A stretch of 64,000 bases of DNA from Streptococcus sp. oral taxon 058 str. F0407 (GCF_000235485.1 NZ_JH378887.1:386635-450634); one strand, 5' to 3'. Positions 39,675-49,297 are shown, counted from the stretch's first letter. Numbers and translations are program-made. Notes: generated by a model from the letters alone, not told the origin.

Positions 39675-39723
39675 AAAAATACATAGCATCAAGTGTCCAA
39701 AAACATTGATACTATGCATTTTT
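39675..39723. repeat. Palindrome, copy 3
   Basis: AAAAATACATAGCATCAA and TTGATACTATGCATTTTT form an 18-base stem with two mismatches. Same architecture as the copies at 24618 and 37723 but diverged in the arms. It lies between the promoter of the surface protein and the end of the plsC gene and can terminate the latter. Confidence 0.75.
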
Positions 39724-39784
39724 ATGGAAAGGCTTGCTGGATTTTCTCTTAAAATCGAGTTTTTGTCCAGCGGTTCTCATTTTC

Positions 39785-40534
39785 TTAACCAAGAGCCTCT
39801 CTCTTTTTATCTGGATTCCAGATAAAGCTTGCGATGAAGGTAAAGATAATTGTTAGGATACCAACAAGCACTGCAAGGATAAGGGCAGGGATACGGACAA
39901 ACCACCAGAGTGGGTTTGGTTTTTGATCGTTGTGCCATTGTTTGGTTTCTTCATCCAAACGTTGGAATTCTGCTTGGATACGATCTGCAACCATTTCGAT
40001 CCCCTCATCATTCATTTTCTTGATGTCTGAGATATCGATTGGATTTCCAAAGTTCATATCGACACGTTCACGGCTAACCAAGCCTTTCAAGGTCATGGGA
40101 CCTGTGTAGGTGACAGGCATGATACGGACCTTGGCCATTTTGGCAATCAAGGCTACGCCCCCCTTGACATCGTTTGAGTGGCGGCTCCCACTTGGGAACA
40201 TGATGAGAGAACGGTCTCTTTTTTTGAGGACGTTGATAGGGTACTTGATAGCAGAAGCGCTAGGATTTTCCCGGTCTATAGGAAAGGCGCCACACATACG
40301 GATCCACCAGCCAAAGATGCGGTTGTTAAACAGCTCTTTTTTGGCCATAAAGATGAACTGTTTTGGCTTGGTTGCAAAGGCCATATATACAGGATCCCAC
40401 CAGGTACGATGAGGAGCGACGAGGATATAGTTTTCGTCTCGGCTAGGGATTTTATCAGTATTATGATAGTGGGCATTGCCGTTGATGGACCACAAGATCA
40501 GCATGACTAGTCCACGCAAATAAGTATAAAACAT
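39785..40534 (-). CDS. plsC: 1-acyl-sn-glycerol-3-phosphate acyltransferase
   Basis: A 249-residue membrane-bound acyltransferase making phosphatidic acid. The catalytic HX4D motif is HRTWWD (~42-47), followed by the GAFPIDRENPSASAIK segment (~95-110) and FPSGSRHSND (~118-127), the glycerophosphate-binding block. The C-terminus has a hydrophobic span (IPALILAVLVGILTIIFTFIASFIW). The start is supported by GAAGGAGAGCTC. It is transcribed away from the P-type ATPase gene. Confidence 0.88.
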   Translation of the reverse strand: MFYTYLRGLVMLILWSINGNAHYHNTDKIPSRDENYILVAPHRTWWDPVYMAFATKPKQFIFMAKKELFNNRIFGWWIRMCGAFPIDRENPSASAIKYPINVLKKRDRSLIMFPSGSRHSNDVKGGVALIAKMAKVRIMPVTYTGPMTLKGLVSRERVDMNFGNPIDISDIKKMNDEGIEMVADRIQAEFQRLDEETKQWHNDQKPNPLWWFVRIPALILAVLVGILTIIFTFIASFIWNPDKKREALG

Positions 40535-40651
40535 GAGCTCTCCTTCGATTGTATTGCTTTTATTATTATACCTTATCGAAAGACTACTGGCAAACTTTTT
40601 CAGTTATCAGTGGAGATATTTTGGATGAGATTAGAATTCTGCTAGAAAAAA

Positions 40652-40660
40652 TGATATGAT
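40652..40660 (+). promoter_or_regulatory. Extended -10 box giving a likely leaderless transcript
   Basis: TGA-TATGAT at 40652-40660. The expected start of transcription, about 7 bases on, coincides with the ATG at 40668. No ribosome-binding site precedes that ATG. Confidence 0.55.
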
Positions 40661-40667
40661 AGAGTTT

Positions 40668-43004
40668 ATGGATAAAAATAAGATAATGGGATTAACCCAA
40701 AGAGAAGTCAAGGAAAGACAAGCTCAAGGTTTGGTCAATGACTTTACCGCATCGGCCAGTACCAGTACTTGGCAAATCATCAAACGAAATGTCTTTACCC
40801 TTTTTAACGCTTTGAACTTTGCCATTGCTTTAGCACTTGCCTTTGTGCAGGCTTGGAGCAATCTGGTCTTTTTTGCGGTTATCTGTTTTAACGCATTTTC
40901 GGGGATTGTGACAGAGCTACGGGCCAAACACATGGTGGACAAGCTCAATCTCATGACCAAGGAAAAGGTCAAAACCATCCGTGATGGCCAAGAAGTCGCT
41001 CTTAATCCAGAAGAATTGGTTCTAGGAGATGTCATTCGTTTGTCTGCTGGGGAGCAGATCCCTAGTGATGCTCTGGTTCTGGAAGGTTTCGCAGAAGTTA
41101 ATGAAGCTATGTTAACGGGAGAGAGTGATTTGGTGCAAAAGGAAGTGGACGCCTTGCTTTTGTCTGGGAGTTTCTTAGCCAGTGGGTCGGTTTTGGCTCG
41201 TGTCCATCATGTCGGTGCAGACAACTATGCTGCCAAACTCATGCTGGAAGCTAAGACTGTGAGACCCATCAACTCCCGTATCATGAAATCACTGGACAAG
41301 CTAGCTGGCTTTACTGGGAAGATTATCATTCCTTTTGGTCTGGCTCTCTTGCTAGAAGCCTTGATTTTAAAAGGCTTACCTCTCAAGTCATCCGTTGTAA
41401 ATTCGTCGACAGCACTTTTGGGCATGTTGCCTAAAGGAATCGCCCTTTTGACCATCACCTCGCTCTTGACTGCGGTGATTAAGCTGGGTCTAAAAAAGGT
41501 CTTGGTGCAGGAGATGTACTCTGTTGAGACCTTGGCGCGCGTGGATATGCTCTGTCTGGACAAGACGGGCACCATCACCCAAGGAAAGATGCAGGTGGAG
41601 GCCGTTCTTCCGCTGACGGAAACTTATGGCGAAGGGACTATTGCCAGCATTTTGACTAGCTACATAGCTCATAGTGAGGATAAAAATCCCACAGCCCAAG
41701 CTATTCGAAAGCGTTTTATGGGAGAAGTTGCTTATCCTATGATTTCCAATCTTCCCTTCTCTAGCGACCGCAAGTGGGGAGCTATGGAGTTAGAAGGTTT
41801 GGGGACGGTTTTCTTAGGGGCGCCTGAGATGTTGCTGGAAAATGAAGTCCCTGAAGCCAGAGAGGCCTTGGAGAGAGGTTCTCGTGTCTTGGTCTTGGCT
41901 CTCAGTCACGAAAAACTGGACCATCACAAGCCCCAGAAACCTTCTGATATTCAAGCTTTGGCCTTGCTGGAGATTTTAGATCCGATTCGAGAGGGAGCTG
42001 CTGAGACGCTAGACTATCTCCGTTCTCAGGAAGTGGGACTCAAGATTATCTCTGGGGATAATCCGGTTACTGTATCCAGCATTGCCCAGAAGGCTGGCTT
42101 TGCAGACTATCACAGCTATGTAGATTGTTCAAAAATTACCGATGAGGAATTGATCGCCATGGCTGAAGAAACAGCTATTTTCGGACGTGTTTCTCCTCAT
42201 CAAAAGAAACTCATCATCCAAACGCTGAAAAAAGCGGGTCATACAACGGCTATGACGGGGGACGGGGTTAATGATATCTTAGCTCTTCGTGAAGCAGATT
42301 GTTCTATCGTGATGGCTGAGGGAGATCCTGCGACTCGTCAGATTGCTAATCTGGTTCTATTGAACTCAGACTTTAATGATGTTCCTGAGATTCTCTTTGA
42401 AGGTCGTCGCGTGGTCAATAACATTGCCCATATCGCCCCGATTTTCTTGATAAAGACCATCTATTCCTTCTTGCTCGCTGTGATCTGTATCGCCAGTGTT
42501 CTTCTGGGACGGTCTGAGTGGATTTTGATTTTCCCTTTCATCCCGATTCAGATTACCATGATCGACCAGTTCGTGGAAGGTTTCCCGCCATTTGTCTTGA
42601 CTTTTGAGCGAAATATCAAACCTGTTGAGCCAAATTTCCTCAGAAGATCCATGCTTCGTGCCCTACCAAGTGCCCTCATGGTTGTGTTCAGCGTTCTCTT
42701 TGTGAAAATATTTGGAACTAGTCAAGGTTGGTCTGAGTTAGAAATCTCAACCCTACTCTATTATCTCCTTGGGTCTATTGGATTCTTATCCGTATTTAGA
42801 GCCTGCATGCCATTCACCCTCTGGCGTGTCCTCTTGATTGTCTGGTCAGTAGGAGGCTTTCTAGCTACGGCTCTTTTCCCGAGGATCCAGAAACTGCTTG
42901 AAATTTCGACCTTGACAGGACAAACGCTGCCTGTTTATGGAGTTATGATGCTGGTCTTTACGGTGATTTTCATTCTAACCAGTCGTTACCAAACGAAAAA
43001 ATAA
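40668..43004 (+). CDS. P-type cation-transporting ATPase (P2-like)
   Basis: A 778-residue pump. The phosphorylation motif LCLDKTGTITQGK (Asp ~298) follows a TGES actuator motif (MLTGES, ~147) and precedes the hinge MTGDGVNDILALR (~530). About eight to ten membrane spans: two before the actuator domain, two around ~215-280, and a C-terminal group of six. It lacks the N-terminal metal-binding CXXC of copper/cadmium pumps, so it belongs to the P2/CtpE-PacL type exporting Ca2+ or Mg2+/Mn2+; the ion is not known. The start at 40668 is preferred because the earlier ATG at 40656 overlaps the -10 box. Confidence 0.88.
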   Translation: MDKNKIMGLTQREVKERQAQGLVNDFTASASTSTWQIIKRNVFTLFNALNFAIALALAFVQAWSNLVFFAVICFNAFSGIVTELRAKHMVDKLNLMTKEKVKTIRDGQEVALNPEELVLGDVIRLSAGEQIPSDALVLEGFAEVNEAMLTGESDLVQKEVDALLLSGSFLASGSVLARVHHVGADNYAAKLMLEAKTVRPINSRIMKSLDKLAGFTGKIIIPFGLALLLEALILKGLPLKSSVVNSSTALLGMLPKGIALLTITSLLTAVIKLGLKKVLVQEMYSVETLARVDMLCLDKTGTITQGKMQVEAVLPLTETYGEGTIASILTSYIAHSEDKNPTAQAIRKRFMGEVAYPMISNLPFSSDRKWGAMELEGLGTVFLGAPEMLLENEVPEAREALERGSRVLVLALSHEKLDHHKPQKPSDIQALALLEILDPIREGAAETLDYLRSQEVGLKIISGDNPVTVSSIAQKAGFADYHSYVDCSKITDEELIAMAEETAIFGRVSPHQKKLIIQTLKKAGHTTAMTGDGVNDILALREADCSIVMAEGDPATRQIANLVLLNSDFNDVPEILFEGRRVVNNIAHIAPIFLIKTIYSFLLAVICIASVLLGRSEWILIFPFIPIQITMIDQFVEGFPPFVLTFERNIKPVEPNFLRRSMLRALPSALMVVFSVLFVKIFGTSQGWSELEISTLLYYLLGSIGFLSVFRACMPFTLWRVLLIVWSVGGFLATALFPRIQKLLEISTLTGQTLPVYGVMMLVFTVIFILTSRYQTKK

Positions 43005-43007
43005 AGT

Positions 43008-43038
43008 AAGACTGTAATCTGTGGATTGCGGTCTTTTT
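43008..43038 (+). terminator. Terminator after the P-type ATPase gene
   Basis: AAGACTG.AATC (43008-43019) pairs with GATT.CGGTCTT (43024-43035), then TTT. Confidence 0.8.
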
Positions 43039-43063
43039 AGGAGCAAGATTGCTAACTGAAATA

Positions 43064-43072
43064 TGGTATAAT
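43064..43072 (+). promoter_or_regulatory. Extended -10 promoter of trmK
   Basis: TGG-TATAAT at 43064-43072, 34 bases before the start. Confidence 0.7.
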
Positions 43073-43105
43073 AAGAGGTAATAGAGTTTTGGAAAGTGAG
43101 AAAAG

Positions 43106-43783
43106 ATGATTTCAAAGAGATTAGAATTAGTGGCTTCCTTTGTGCCACAGGGGACCATTTTACTAGATGTGGGGAGTGACCATGCTTATCTGCCTATTGA
43201 GTTGGTAGAAAAAGGGCAAATTGAGCGTGCCATTGCAGGTGAGGTTGTAGAAGGACCCTGCCAGTCCGCGGTTAAAAATGTTGAAGCTCACGGGTTAAAG
43301 GAGAAAATCCAAGTTCGTTTAGCCAATGGCTTGGCAGCCTTTGAAGAGGAAGACCAAGTGTCGGTCATCACCGTTGCTGGTATGGGCGGGCGTTTGATTG
43401 CAACTATCCTAGAAGAAGGCTTGGACAAGTTATCGAATATCCAGCGTTTAATTCTCCAGCCTAATAATCGTGAAGATGACTTGCGTATCTGGTTACAAGA
43501 CCATGATTTTCGGATTGTAGCCGAAAGTATCCTAGAAGAAGCTGGCAAGTTTTATGAAATTCTAGTGGTGGAAGCAGGACAAATGAAGCTATCAGCCAGT
43601 GATATTCGATTTGGACCTTTCTTGTCCAAAGAAGTCAGCCCAGTCTTCGTTCAAAAGTGGCAAAAAGAAGCAACTAAGCTAGAATTTGCTCTTGGTCAAA
43701 TCCCAGAAAAAAATCTGGTGGAACGTCAAGTTCTGGTAGATAAAATTCAAGCCATCAAGGAGGTACTCCATGCTAGCAAATGA
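43106..43783 (+). CDS. trmK: tRNA (adenine-22-N1)-methyltransferase TrmK
   Basis: A 225-residue SAM-dependent methyltransferase for A22 of tRNA. The SAM motif reads [15 protein letters not shown] (~19-33), VAGMGGRLI is motif IV-like at ~91-99 and [13 protein letters not shown] (~120) follows. The C-terminal coiled region binds tRNA. The Nif3-like gene begins 14 bases inside its end; this pair is conserved together in Firmicutes. Confidence 0.92.
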   Translation: MISKRLELVASFVPQGTILLDVGSDHAYLPIELVEKGQIERAIAGEVVEGPCQSAVKNVEAHGLKEKIQVRLANGLAAFEEEDQVSVITVAGMGGRLIATILEEGLDKLSNIQRLILQPNNREDDLRIWLQDHDFRIVAESILEEAGKFYEILVVEAGQMKLSASDIRFGPFLSKEVSPVFVQKWQKEATKLEFALGQIPEKNLVERQVLVDKIQAIKEVLHASK

Positions 43784-44567
43784 AGTGATTAAACGCTATG
43801 AAGCCTTTTGCCCTCAGGAATTTTCTATGGAAGGGGATAGTCGTGGTCTGCAAATCGGGACTCTAGACAAGGATATCCAAAGGGTCATGGTTGCCCTCGA
43901 TATTCGTGAAGAGACGGTGGCAGAGGCCATTGAAAAGGGTGTGGATTTGATTATCGTCAAGCACGCGCCGATCTTTCGTCCCATCAAGGACTTGGTCGCC
44001 AGCCGTCCACAAAATCAGATTTACATCGATCTCATCAAGCATGACATCGCAGTTTATGTCAGCCATACCAATATTGATATCGTTGAAAATGGCCTCAATG
44101 ACTGGTTCTGCCAGATGCTGGGAATTGAGGAGGCGACTTATCTGCAGGCGACAGGTCCTGAACGTGGGATTGGGCGGATTGGGAATATTCCGACTCAGAC
44201 CTTTGGAGAATTGGCCCAGCATGTCAAAGAAGTCTTTGGCCTAGATAGTCTTCGAATGGTGCATTATCAAGAGAGTGATTTGCAGAAGCCGATTTCAAGA
44301 GTGGCCATTTGTGGTGGTAGCGGGCAATCTTTCTATCCTGATGCTTTGGCAAAGGGGGCAGATGTCTATATTACTGGTGATATCTACTACCATACAGCAC
44401 AGGATATGCTGTCTGATGGCTTGTTGGCGCTGGACCCAGGTCATTATATTGAAGTGCTTTTTGTGGAAAGAATCGCTGCACTCCTTACTCAATGGAAGGA
44501 AGAGAAAGGCTGGGACATTGATATCTTGCCTAGTCAAGCATCGACCAATCCTTTCCACCATATCTAG
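43770..44567 (+). CDS. Nif3-like dinuclear metal centre protein
   Basis: A 265-residue protein of the Nif3/YqfO/DUF34 family. Metal-ligand motifs are IIVKHAPIF (His ~65), [15 protein letters not shown] (~92-106) and, near the C-terminus, DPGHYIEV (~226). The family forms hexameric toroids with two metals per subunit; its substrate is debated, with GTP cyclohydrolase-like and metal-insertion roles proposed. Translationally coupled with trmK. Confidence 0.92.
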   Translation: MLANEVIKRYEAFCPQEFSMEGDSRGLQIGTLDKDIQRVMVALDIREETVAEAIEKGVDLIIVKHAPIFRPIKDLVASRPQNQIYIDLIKHDIAVYVSHTNIDIVENGLNDWFCQMLGIEEATYLQATGPERGIGRIGNIPTQTFGELAQHVKEVFGLDSLRMVHYQESDLQKPISRVAICGGSGQSFYPDALAKGADVYITGDIYYHTAQDMLSDGLLALDPGHYIEVLFVERIAALLTQWKEEKGWDIDILPSQASTNPFHHI

Positions 44568-44583
44568 TTAGAAGGTGAAGACA

Positions 44584-45687
44584 ATGAAAAAAGTTGCCAT
44601 TATTGGAGCAGGGATTGTGGGGGCGACAGCTGCCTACTACCTATCTAAAGAAAGCGAGCTAGAGGTAACCGTTTTTGACCATGGACAGGGGCAGGCAACC
44701 AAGGCAGCAGCGGGAATTATCAGTCCTTGGTTTTCCAAACGCCGAAATAAAGCCTGGTATAAGATGGCTCGCTTGGGAGCTGACTTTTATGTGGATTTGT
44801 TGGCTGATTTAGAAAAGTCTGGTCAGGAAATCGACTTTTACCAGCGTTCGGGAGTCTTTCTCTTGAAAAAGGATGAATCCAAGTTGGAAGAACTCTATGA
44901 GCTAGCCCTTCAGCGTAGAGAAGAATCCCCCTTGATAGGCCAGTTAGCTATTCTGGACCAAGCCTCAGCTAATGAATTATTTCCTGGCTTGCAGGGATTT
45001 GACCACCTGCTCTATGCTTCTGGTGGGGCGAGAGTAGATGGTCACCTATTAGTGACTCGTTTGCTAGAAGCCAGTCAGGTCAAGCATGTCAAAGAAAAAG
45101 TGAGTCTGACACCATTAGCATCCGGCTATCAGATTGGCGAAGAGGTGTTTGAACGGGTTGTTTTAGCGACGGGAGCTTGGTTGGGGGACATTTTGGAACC
45201 TTTAGGATATGAGGTAGATGTTCGTCCTCAGAAAGGGCAACTCCGAGATTATCAGATTTCCAAAGATATAGAATCTTACCCTGTTGTCATGCCAGAAGGG
45301 GAGTGGGATTTGATTCCTTTTGCAGGTGGGAAATTGTCCCTAGGAGCTACCCATGAAAATGACATGGGATTTGACTTGACGGTAGATGAAGGCTTACTCC
45401 AACAAATGGGGGAAGCAGCCTTACCATACTACCCAGTCTTGGCTGAAGCTACTATAAGAGGTGAGCGAGTAGGAACCCGTGCCTATACCAGTGATTTCTC
45501 TCCTTTCTTTGGGCAAGTCCCAGGTTTAGCAGGTGTCTATGCGGCTAGCGGACTAGGGTCATCAGGTCTCACAACGGGTCCTATCATTGGTTACCACTTA
45601 GCTCAACTGATCCAAGACAAGGAGTTGACCTTGGACCCAATAAATTATCCAATTGCAAACTATGTCAAACGAGTAAAAAGCGAATAA
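44584..45687 (+). CDS. FAD-dependent oxidoreductase (DadA/glycine oxidase-like)
   Basis: A 367-residue flavoprotein. The Rossmann FAD motif is VAIIGAGIVGATAAYYLSKE at the N-terminus, ATKAAAGIISPW (~39-50) is typical of the DAO family, and YAASGLGSSGLTTGP (~320-334) forms the C-terminal FAD clasp. The family oxidises amino acids or N-methyl amines. The exact substrate is unclear. Start at 44584 follows GAAGGTGAAGAC; the gene lies 16 bases after the Nif3 gene. Confidence 0.85.
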   Translation: MKKVAIIGAGIVGATAAYYLSKESELEVTVFDHGQGQATKAAAGIISPWFSKRRNKAWYKMARLGADFYVDLLADLEKSGQEIDFYQRSGVFLLKKDESKLEELYELALQRREESPLIGQLAILDQASANELFPGLQGFDHLLYASGGARVDGHLLVTRLLEASQVKHVKEKVSLTPLASGYQIGEEVFERVVLATGAWLGDILEPLGYEVDVRPQKGQLRDYQISKDIESYPVVMPEGEWDLIPFAGGKLSLGATHENDMGFDLTVDEGLLQQMGEAALPYYPVLAEATIRGERVGTRAYTSDFSPFFGQVPGLAGVYAASGLGSSGLTTGPIIGYHLAQLIQDKELTLDPINYPIANYVKRVKSE

Positions 45688-45789
45688 GAATTTTACTGAA
45701 ATTTTATCCTTCCCTCTAGGATGGCAAATGACATTCCCTATCAAAAATGGTAAAATAAGAAAAAATAATCCGAGAATCGAGGAAAAAAG

Positions 45790-46809
45790 ATGCAAGAAAA
45801 GATTTTGGTAACTGGCGGTGCCGGATTTATCGGAACCCACACTGTTATTGAGTTGATCCAAGCAGGTCATCAAGTCGTTGTGGTGGATAATCTTGTCAAC
45901 AGCAATCGTAAGAGTTTAGAAGTTGTTGAAAAAATTACAGGAGTTGAGATTCCTTTCTATGAGGCAGATATCCGTGACACAGATACCCTCAGAGATATTT
46001 TCAAGCAGGAAGAGCCGACTGGTGTCATTCACTTTGCTGGTTTGAAGGCTGTTGGTGAATCAACACGTATCCCTCTTGCCTATTATGACAATAATATCGC
46101 AGGAACTGTCAGCCTTTTGAAAGCTATGGAAGAAAACAACTGTAAGAACATCATCTTCAGTTCTTCTGCGACAGTTTACGGAGATCCTCATACAGTTCCA
46201 ATCTTAGAAGATTTCCCGCTTTCAGTGACCAATCCATATGGTCGTACCAAGCTCATGCTAGAGGAAATTTTGACCGATCTCTACAAGGCAGACTCAGAAT
46301 GGAACGTGGTCTTGCTTCGTTACTTTAACCCAATCGGAGCGCATGAAAGTGGAGATTTGGGAGAAAATCCTAACGGAATTCCAAACAATCTCTTGCCTTA
46401 TGTTTCACAAGTAGCAGTGGGCAAACTAGAGCAAGTGCAAGTGTTTGGAGATGATTACGATACGGAAGATGGAACTGGTGTTCGTGACTATATCCACGTT
46501 GTGGACCTAGCCAAAGGACACGTAGCGGCTCTACAAAAGATCCAAAAAGGTTCAGGACTCAACATTTACAACCTTGGAACAGGTAAAGGCTATTCAGTTC
46601 TTGAAATTATCCAAAATATGGAAAAAGCGGTAGGCCGTCCCATTCCTTACCGCATCGTAGACCGTCGCCCAGGTGATATCGCTGCCTGCTACTCAGACCC
46701 TGCAAAAGCCAAGGCAGAACTGGGCTGGGAAGCTGAACTCGACATCACTCAAATGTGTGAAGACGCATGGCGTTGGCAAAGCAAGCATCCAAATGGATTT
46801 GAAGACTAA
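45790..46809 (+). CDS. galE: UDP-glucose 4-epimerase
   Basis: A 339-residue SDR epimerase interconverting UDP-Glc and UDP-Gal (Leloir pathway and glycan precursors). NAD motif VTGGAGFIGTHTV (~7-19), DNLVNSN, catalytic SSSATVYG (~122-129) and YGRTK (~149-153), and GTGVRDYIHVVDLAKGH. The TGG-TAAAAT box at 45748-45756 is its promoter. The next glycosyltransferase gene starts one base after the stop. Confidence 0.96.
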   Translation: MQEKILVTGGAGFIGTHTVIELIQAGHQVVVVDNLVNSNRKSLEVVEKITGVEIPFYEADIRDTDTLRDIFKQEEPTGVIHFAGLKAVGESTRIPLAYYDNNIAGTVSLLKAMEENNCKNIIFSSSATVYGDPHTVPILEDFPLSVTNPYGRTKLMLEEILTDLYKADSEWNVVLLRYFNPIGAHESGDLGENPNGIPNNLLPYVSQVAVGKLEQVQVFGDDYDTEDGTGVRDYIHVVDLAKGHVAALQKIQKGSGLNIYNLGTGKGYSVLEIIQNMEKAVGRPIPYRIVDRRPGDIAACYSDPAKAKAELGWEAELDITQMCEDAWRWQSKHPNGFED

Positions 46810-46810
46810 G

Positions 46811-47758
46811 ATGATGATTTCAATCATTGTCCCCTGTTTAAATGAAGAGGAAGTACTTCCTCTTTTTTATCAGTCTGTTGAAGATTTGCTTCCAGAATTG
46901 GGAGCAGAGATTGAGTATGTCTTTGTGGACGATGGCTCAAGCGATGGGACCTTGGAGCTTTTGAAGTCCTATCGGGTGCAAAATCCTGCGGTACGTTATG
47001 TCTCATTCTCACGAAATTTTGGGAAAGAGGCGGCCTTATACGCAGGTTTGCAGCATGCAACTGGAGACTTGGTGGTCGTGATGGATGCAGACCTTCAGGA
47101 TCCTCCTAGTATGTTGCTCGAAATGAAAGTCTTACTGGACCAGAATGCAGACTTAGACTGTGTTGGGACACGGAGAACCAGTCGGGAGGGAGAACCCTTC
47201 TTTCGCAGCTTCTGCGCTGACCTCTTTTACCACCTCATGCAAAAAATTAGTCCAGTAGCTTTGCCCTCGGGTGTCCGTGATTTTCGCATGATGAGAAGGT
47301 CTGTGGTGGATGCTATTTTAACCTTAACCGAGTCCAATCGTTTTTCTAAGGGCCTCTTTGCTTGGGTGGGTTTTAAAACGCACTATCTTGACTATCCAAA
47401 TGTCGAAAGACAGGCTGGCAAGACTAGTTGGAGTTTTAGGCAACTCTTTTTCTACTCGATTGAAGGAATTCTCAATTTTTCAGATTTTCCCTTGAGTATA
47501 GCCTTTGTAGCGGGACTCCTATCTTGTTTTATTTCTTTTATGATGACTGTTTTTGTGGTGTTTCGGACTCTTATCTTGGGGAATCCGACATCTGGCTGGA
47601 CCTCTCTGATGGCTGTGATTCTCTTTCTTGGAGGGATTCAACTCCTGACCATCGGGATTCTAGGCAAGTATATCAGTAAGATTTATCTAGAGACCAAAAA
47701 AAGACCACTCTATCTCATTAAAGAAAAAAGTGATCTTTCTATTTTGAAGGAAAAATAA
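46811..47758 (+). CDS. Family 2 membrane glycosyltransferase (GtrB/YkcC type)
   Basis: A 315-residue enzyme. The GT2 catalytic part has SIIVPCLNEEEVLPLF at the N-terminus, VDDGSSDGT (~39-47), VMDADLQDPP (DXD, ~93-102) and a QxxRW-like area; two C-terminal spans (FSIAFVAGLLSCFISFMM-like and LMAVILFLGGIQLLTIGILG) anchor it. These enzymes load undecaprenyl phosphate with a sugar for wall polymer or protein decoration. Start at 46811, one base after galE. Its substrate may come from GalE. Confidence 0.88.
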   Translation: MMISIIVPCLNEEEVLPLFYQSVEDLLPELGAEIEYVFVDDGSSDGTLELLKSYRVQNPAVRYVSFSRNFGKEAALYAGLQHATGDLVVVMDADLQDPPSMLLEMKVLLDQNADLDCVGTRRTSREGEPFFRSFCADLFYHLMQKISPVALPSGVRDFRMMRRSVVDAILTLTESNRFSKGLFAWVGFKTHYLDYPNVERQAGKTSWSFRQLFFYSIEGILNFSDFPLSIAFVAGLLSCFISFMMTVFVVFRTLILGNPTSGWTSLMAVILFLGGIQLLTIGILGKYISKIYLETKKRPLYLIKEKSDLSILKEK

Positions 47759-47857
47759 CCGAAAAAGACTATAATTTTACCTAGAAATATGCTAAACTAG
47801 TAGATGAAGGGGTTAAAGTGATAAAAAAGAATTTACAAAATCAGTCTCCCTTTTAAA

Positions 47858-48061
47858 CTATGACGGATCTTTTAGAAGTGCACGTGTAGGACAATTTTTA
47901 ATGGCCTCCAGAACATCACTGGTCTCAGTGATTTCTCTTTGCAATTCAACTGGATCATCGTAAAATCGAACGATTCCATTATCGTGATAATCAAAGAGTT
48001 CAGAATAGGTTTGGCAAAGCCCACAGGCGATGCATCGTTCAGGTATAAGTGTGAGTTTCAT
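47858..48061 (-). CDS. fer: 4Fe-4S ferredoxin
   Basis: A 67-residue single-cluster ferredoxin. The ligands are C-I-A-C-G-L-C (~9, 12, 15) and a fourth Cys in NCPTRA (~58), the Bacillus-type spacing. Acidic overall. The start at 48061 is the ATG before KLTLIPERCIAC; a longer frame on the same strand to 48127 would overlap the next gene. It may be the electron partner of the NADP reductase encoded at 55197. Confidence 0.9.
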   Translation of the reverse strand: MKLTLIPERCIACGLCQTYSELFDYHDNGIVRFYDDPVELQREITETSDVLEAIKNCPTRALLKDPS

Positions 48062-48106
48062 ATTTATATTGTAATAAGAAAGTTTAAAAAATACAAGGAG
48101 TAAGGT

Positions 48107-48613
48107 ATGGAAAAAGAACCATGGCAAGAAGATATTTATGAAAATAATGAGGAAGAATCAAGAACAGATCGTCGTCGCCGTAAACAAAAGGGGAAAGGCG
48201 TTGTTGCCAATCGTGTCTTGACAGTCCTAGCTAGCCTCTTCTTTGTAATCGTTGTAGCAATGGTTGTTGTATTGATTTACCTTTCTACCGGAGGAAGCAA
48301 CCGCACAGCTGCCTTGAAGGATTTTTATGATCCTTCAGCACCTGCTAGCAGCTCCACTTCAAAAGTGGAAGAGTCTTCATCGTCAAGCAGCAAGGTAGAA
48401 GAAACATCTTCTTCTGAAACAACTCCGTCAGAAAGTAGCTCTGAAGAGCATACCGACGGTGAAGGAACAATTACTGTTCATCCAGGAGAGGGTGAAGCAG
48501 CTCTTGCACAACGTGCAGGAATTTCTATTGCCCAGTTGGAAGCTTTGAATCCTTCTCATATGTCATCTGGCTCTTGGTTTGCTAACCCAGGTGATGTGAT
48601 TAAAACAAGATAG
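48107..48613 (+). CDS. LysM-like membrane-anchored protein (SAG1386/EF1546 family)
   Basis: A 168-residue protein: a charged cytoplasmic head (EDIYENNEEESRTDRRRRKQ), one membrane span (VLTVLASLFFVIVVAMVVVLIYLS, ~39-62), a Ser-rich spacer (~75-125), and a C-terminal LysM-like module (GTITVHPGEGEAALAQRAG..LNPSHM..FANPGDVIKTR). Type II topology would put the LysM part at the wall. Conserved upstream of cmk in streptococci. Start follows ACAAGGAG. Divergent from the ferredoxin gene. Confidence 0.85.
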   Translation: MEKEPWQEDIYENNEEESRTDRRRRKQKGKGVVANRVLTVLASLFFVIVVAMVVVLIYLSTGGSNRTAALKDFYDPSAPASSSTSKVEESSSSSSKVEETSSSETTPSESSSEEHTDGEGTITVHPGEGEAALAQRAGISIAQLEALNPSHMSSGSWFANPGDVIKTR

Positions 48614-48622
48614 GAGCAGGTC

Positions 48623-49297
48623 ATGAAGACAATTCAAATTGCTATCGATGGTCCAGCTTCGAGTGGTAAGAGTACGGTCGCAAAGATTATCGCTAAGGAT
48701 TTTGGATACACTTATCTCGATACGGGTGCTATGTACCGTGCTGCGACTTATATAGCGCTCAAACACCAGTTGGACGCAGAAAATGTAGATCAACTTCTTG
48801 AGCTTCTTAACCAACACCCCATTAGTTTTGGACGTTCAGAAACAGGTGAACAACTTGTCTTTGTTGGCGATGTTGATATTACTCATCCTATCCGTGAAAA
48901 TGAAGTGACCAACAAGGTTTCAAGCATTGCTGCTATTCCAGAAGTACGTGAAAAACTAGTATCTCTCCAGCAGGAGATTGCCCAGCAAGGTGGTATTGTC
49001 ATGGATGGACGTGATATCGGAACGGTTGTTTTGCCCCAAGCTGAGCTCAAAATTTTCTTGGTGGCTTCTGTTGAAGAAAGAGCAGAGCGTCGTTACAAGG
49101 AAAATATTGCTAAAGGTATCGAGACAGACCTAGAAACTCTGAAAGAAGAGATTGCGGCGCGTGATTACAAAGATAGTCATCGCGAAACCTCGCCTCTCAA
49201 ACAAGCAGAGGATGCAGTTTACCTCGACACAACTGGACTAAGTATCCAAGAAGTAGTCGAAAAAATTGAATCAGAAGCAAAAAAACGCATGTCCTAG
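48623..49297 (+). CDS. cmk: Cytidylate kinase
   Basis: A 224-residue nucleoside monophosphate kinase making CDP and dCDP from CMP and dCMP. P loop [11 protein letters not shown] (~8-18), GAMYRAAT (~35-42), [10 protein letters not shown] (~131-140) and the LID-like [10 protein letters not shown] (~154). Usual length. Nine bases after the LysM gene. Terminator at 49307. Confidence 0.96.
   Translation: MKTIQIAIDGPASSGKSTVAKIIAKDFGYTYLDTGAMYRAATYIALKHQLDAENVDQLLELLNQHPISFGRSETGEQLVFVGDVDITHPIRENEVTNKVSSIAAIPEVREKLVSLQQEIAQQGGIVMDGRDIGTVVLPQAELKIFLVASVEERAERRYKENIAKGIETDLETLKEEIAARDYKDSHRETSPLKQAEDAVYLDTTGLSIQEVVEKIESEAKKRMS

Noticed and set aside
47759-47860. Promoter-like TATGCTAAACT and a 12-codon GTG frame between the glycosyltransferase and ferredoxin genes
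   Set aside because: No ribosome site and the frame is very short; the box could equally be random AT-rich sequence.
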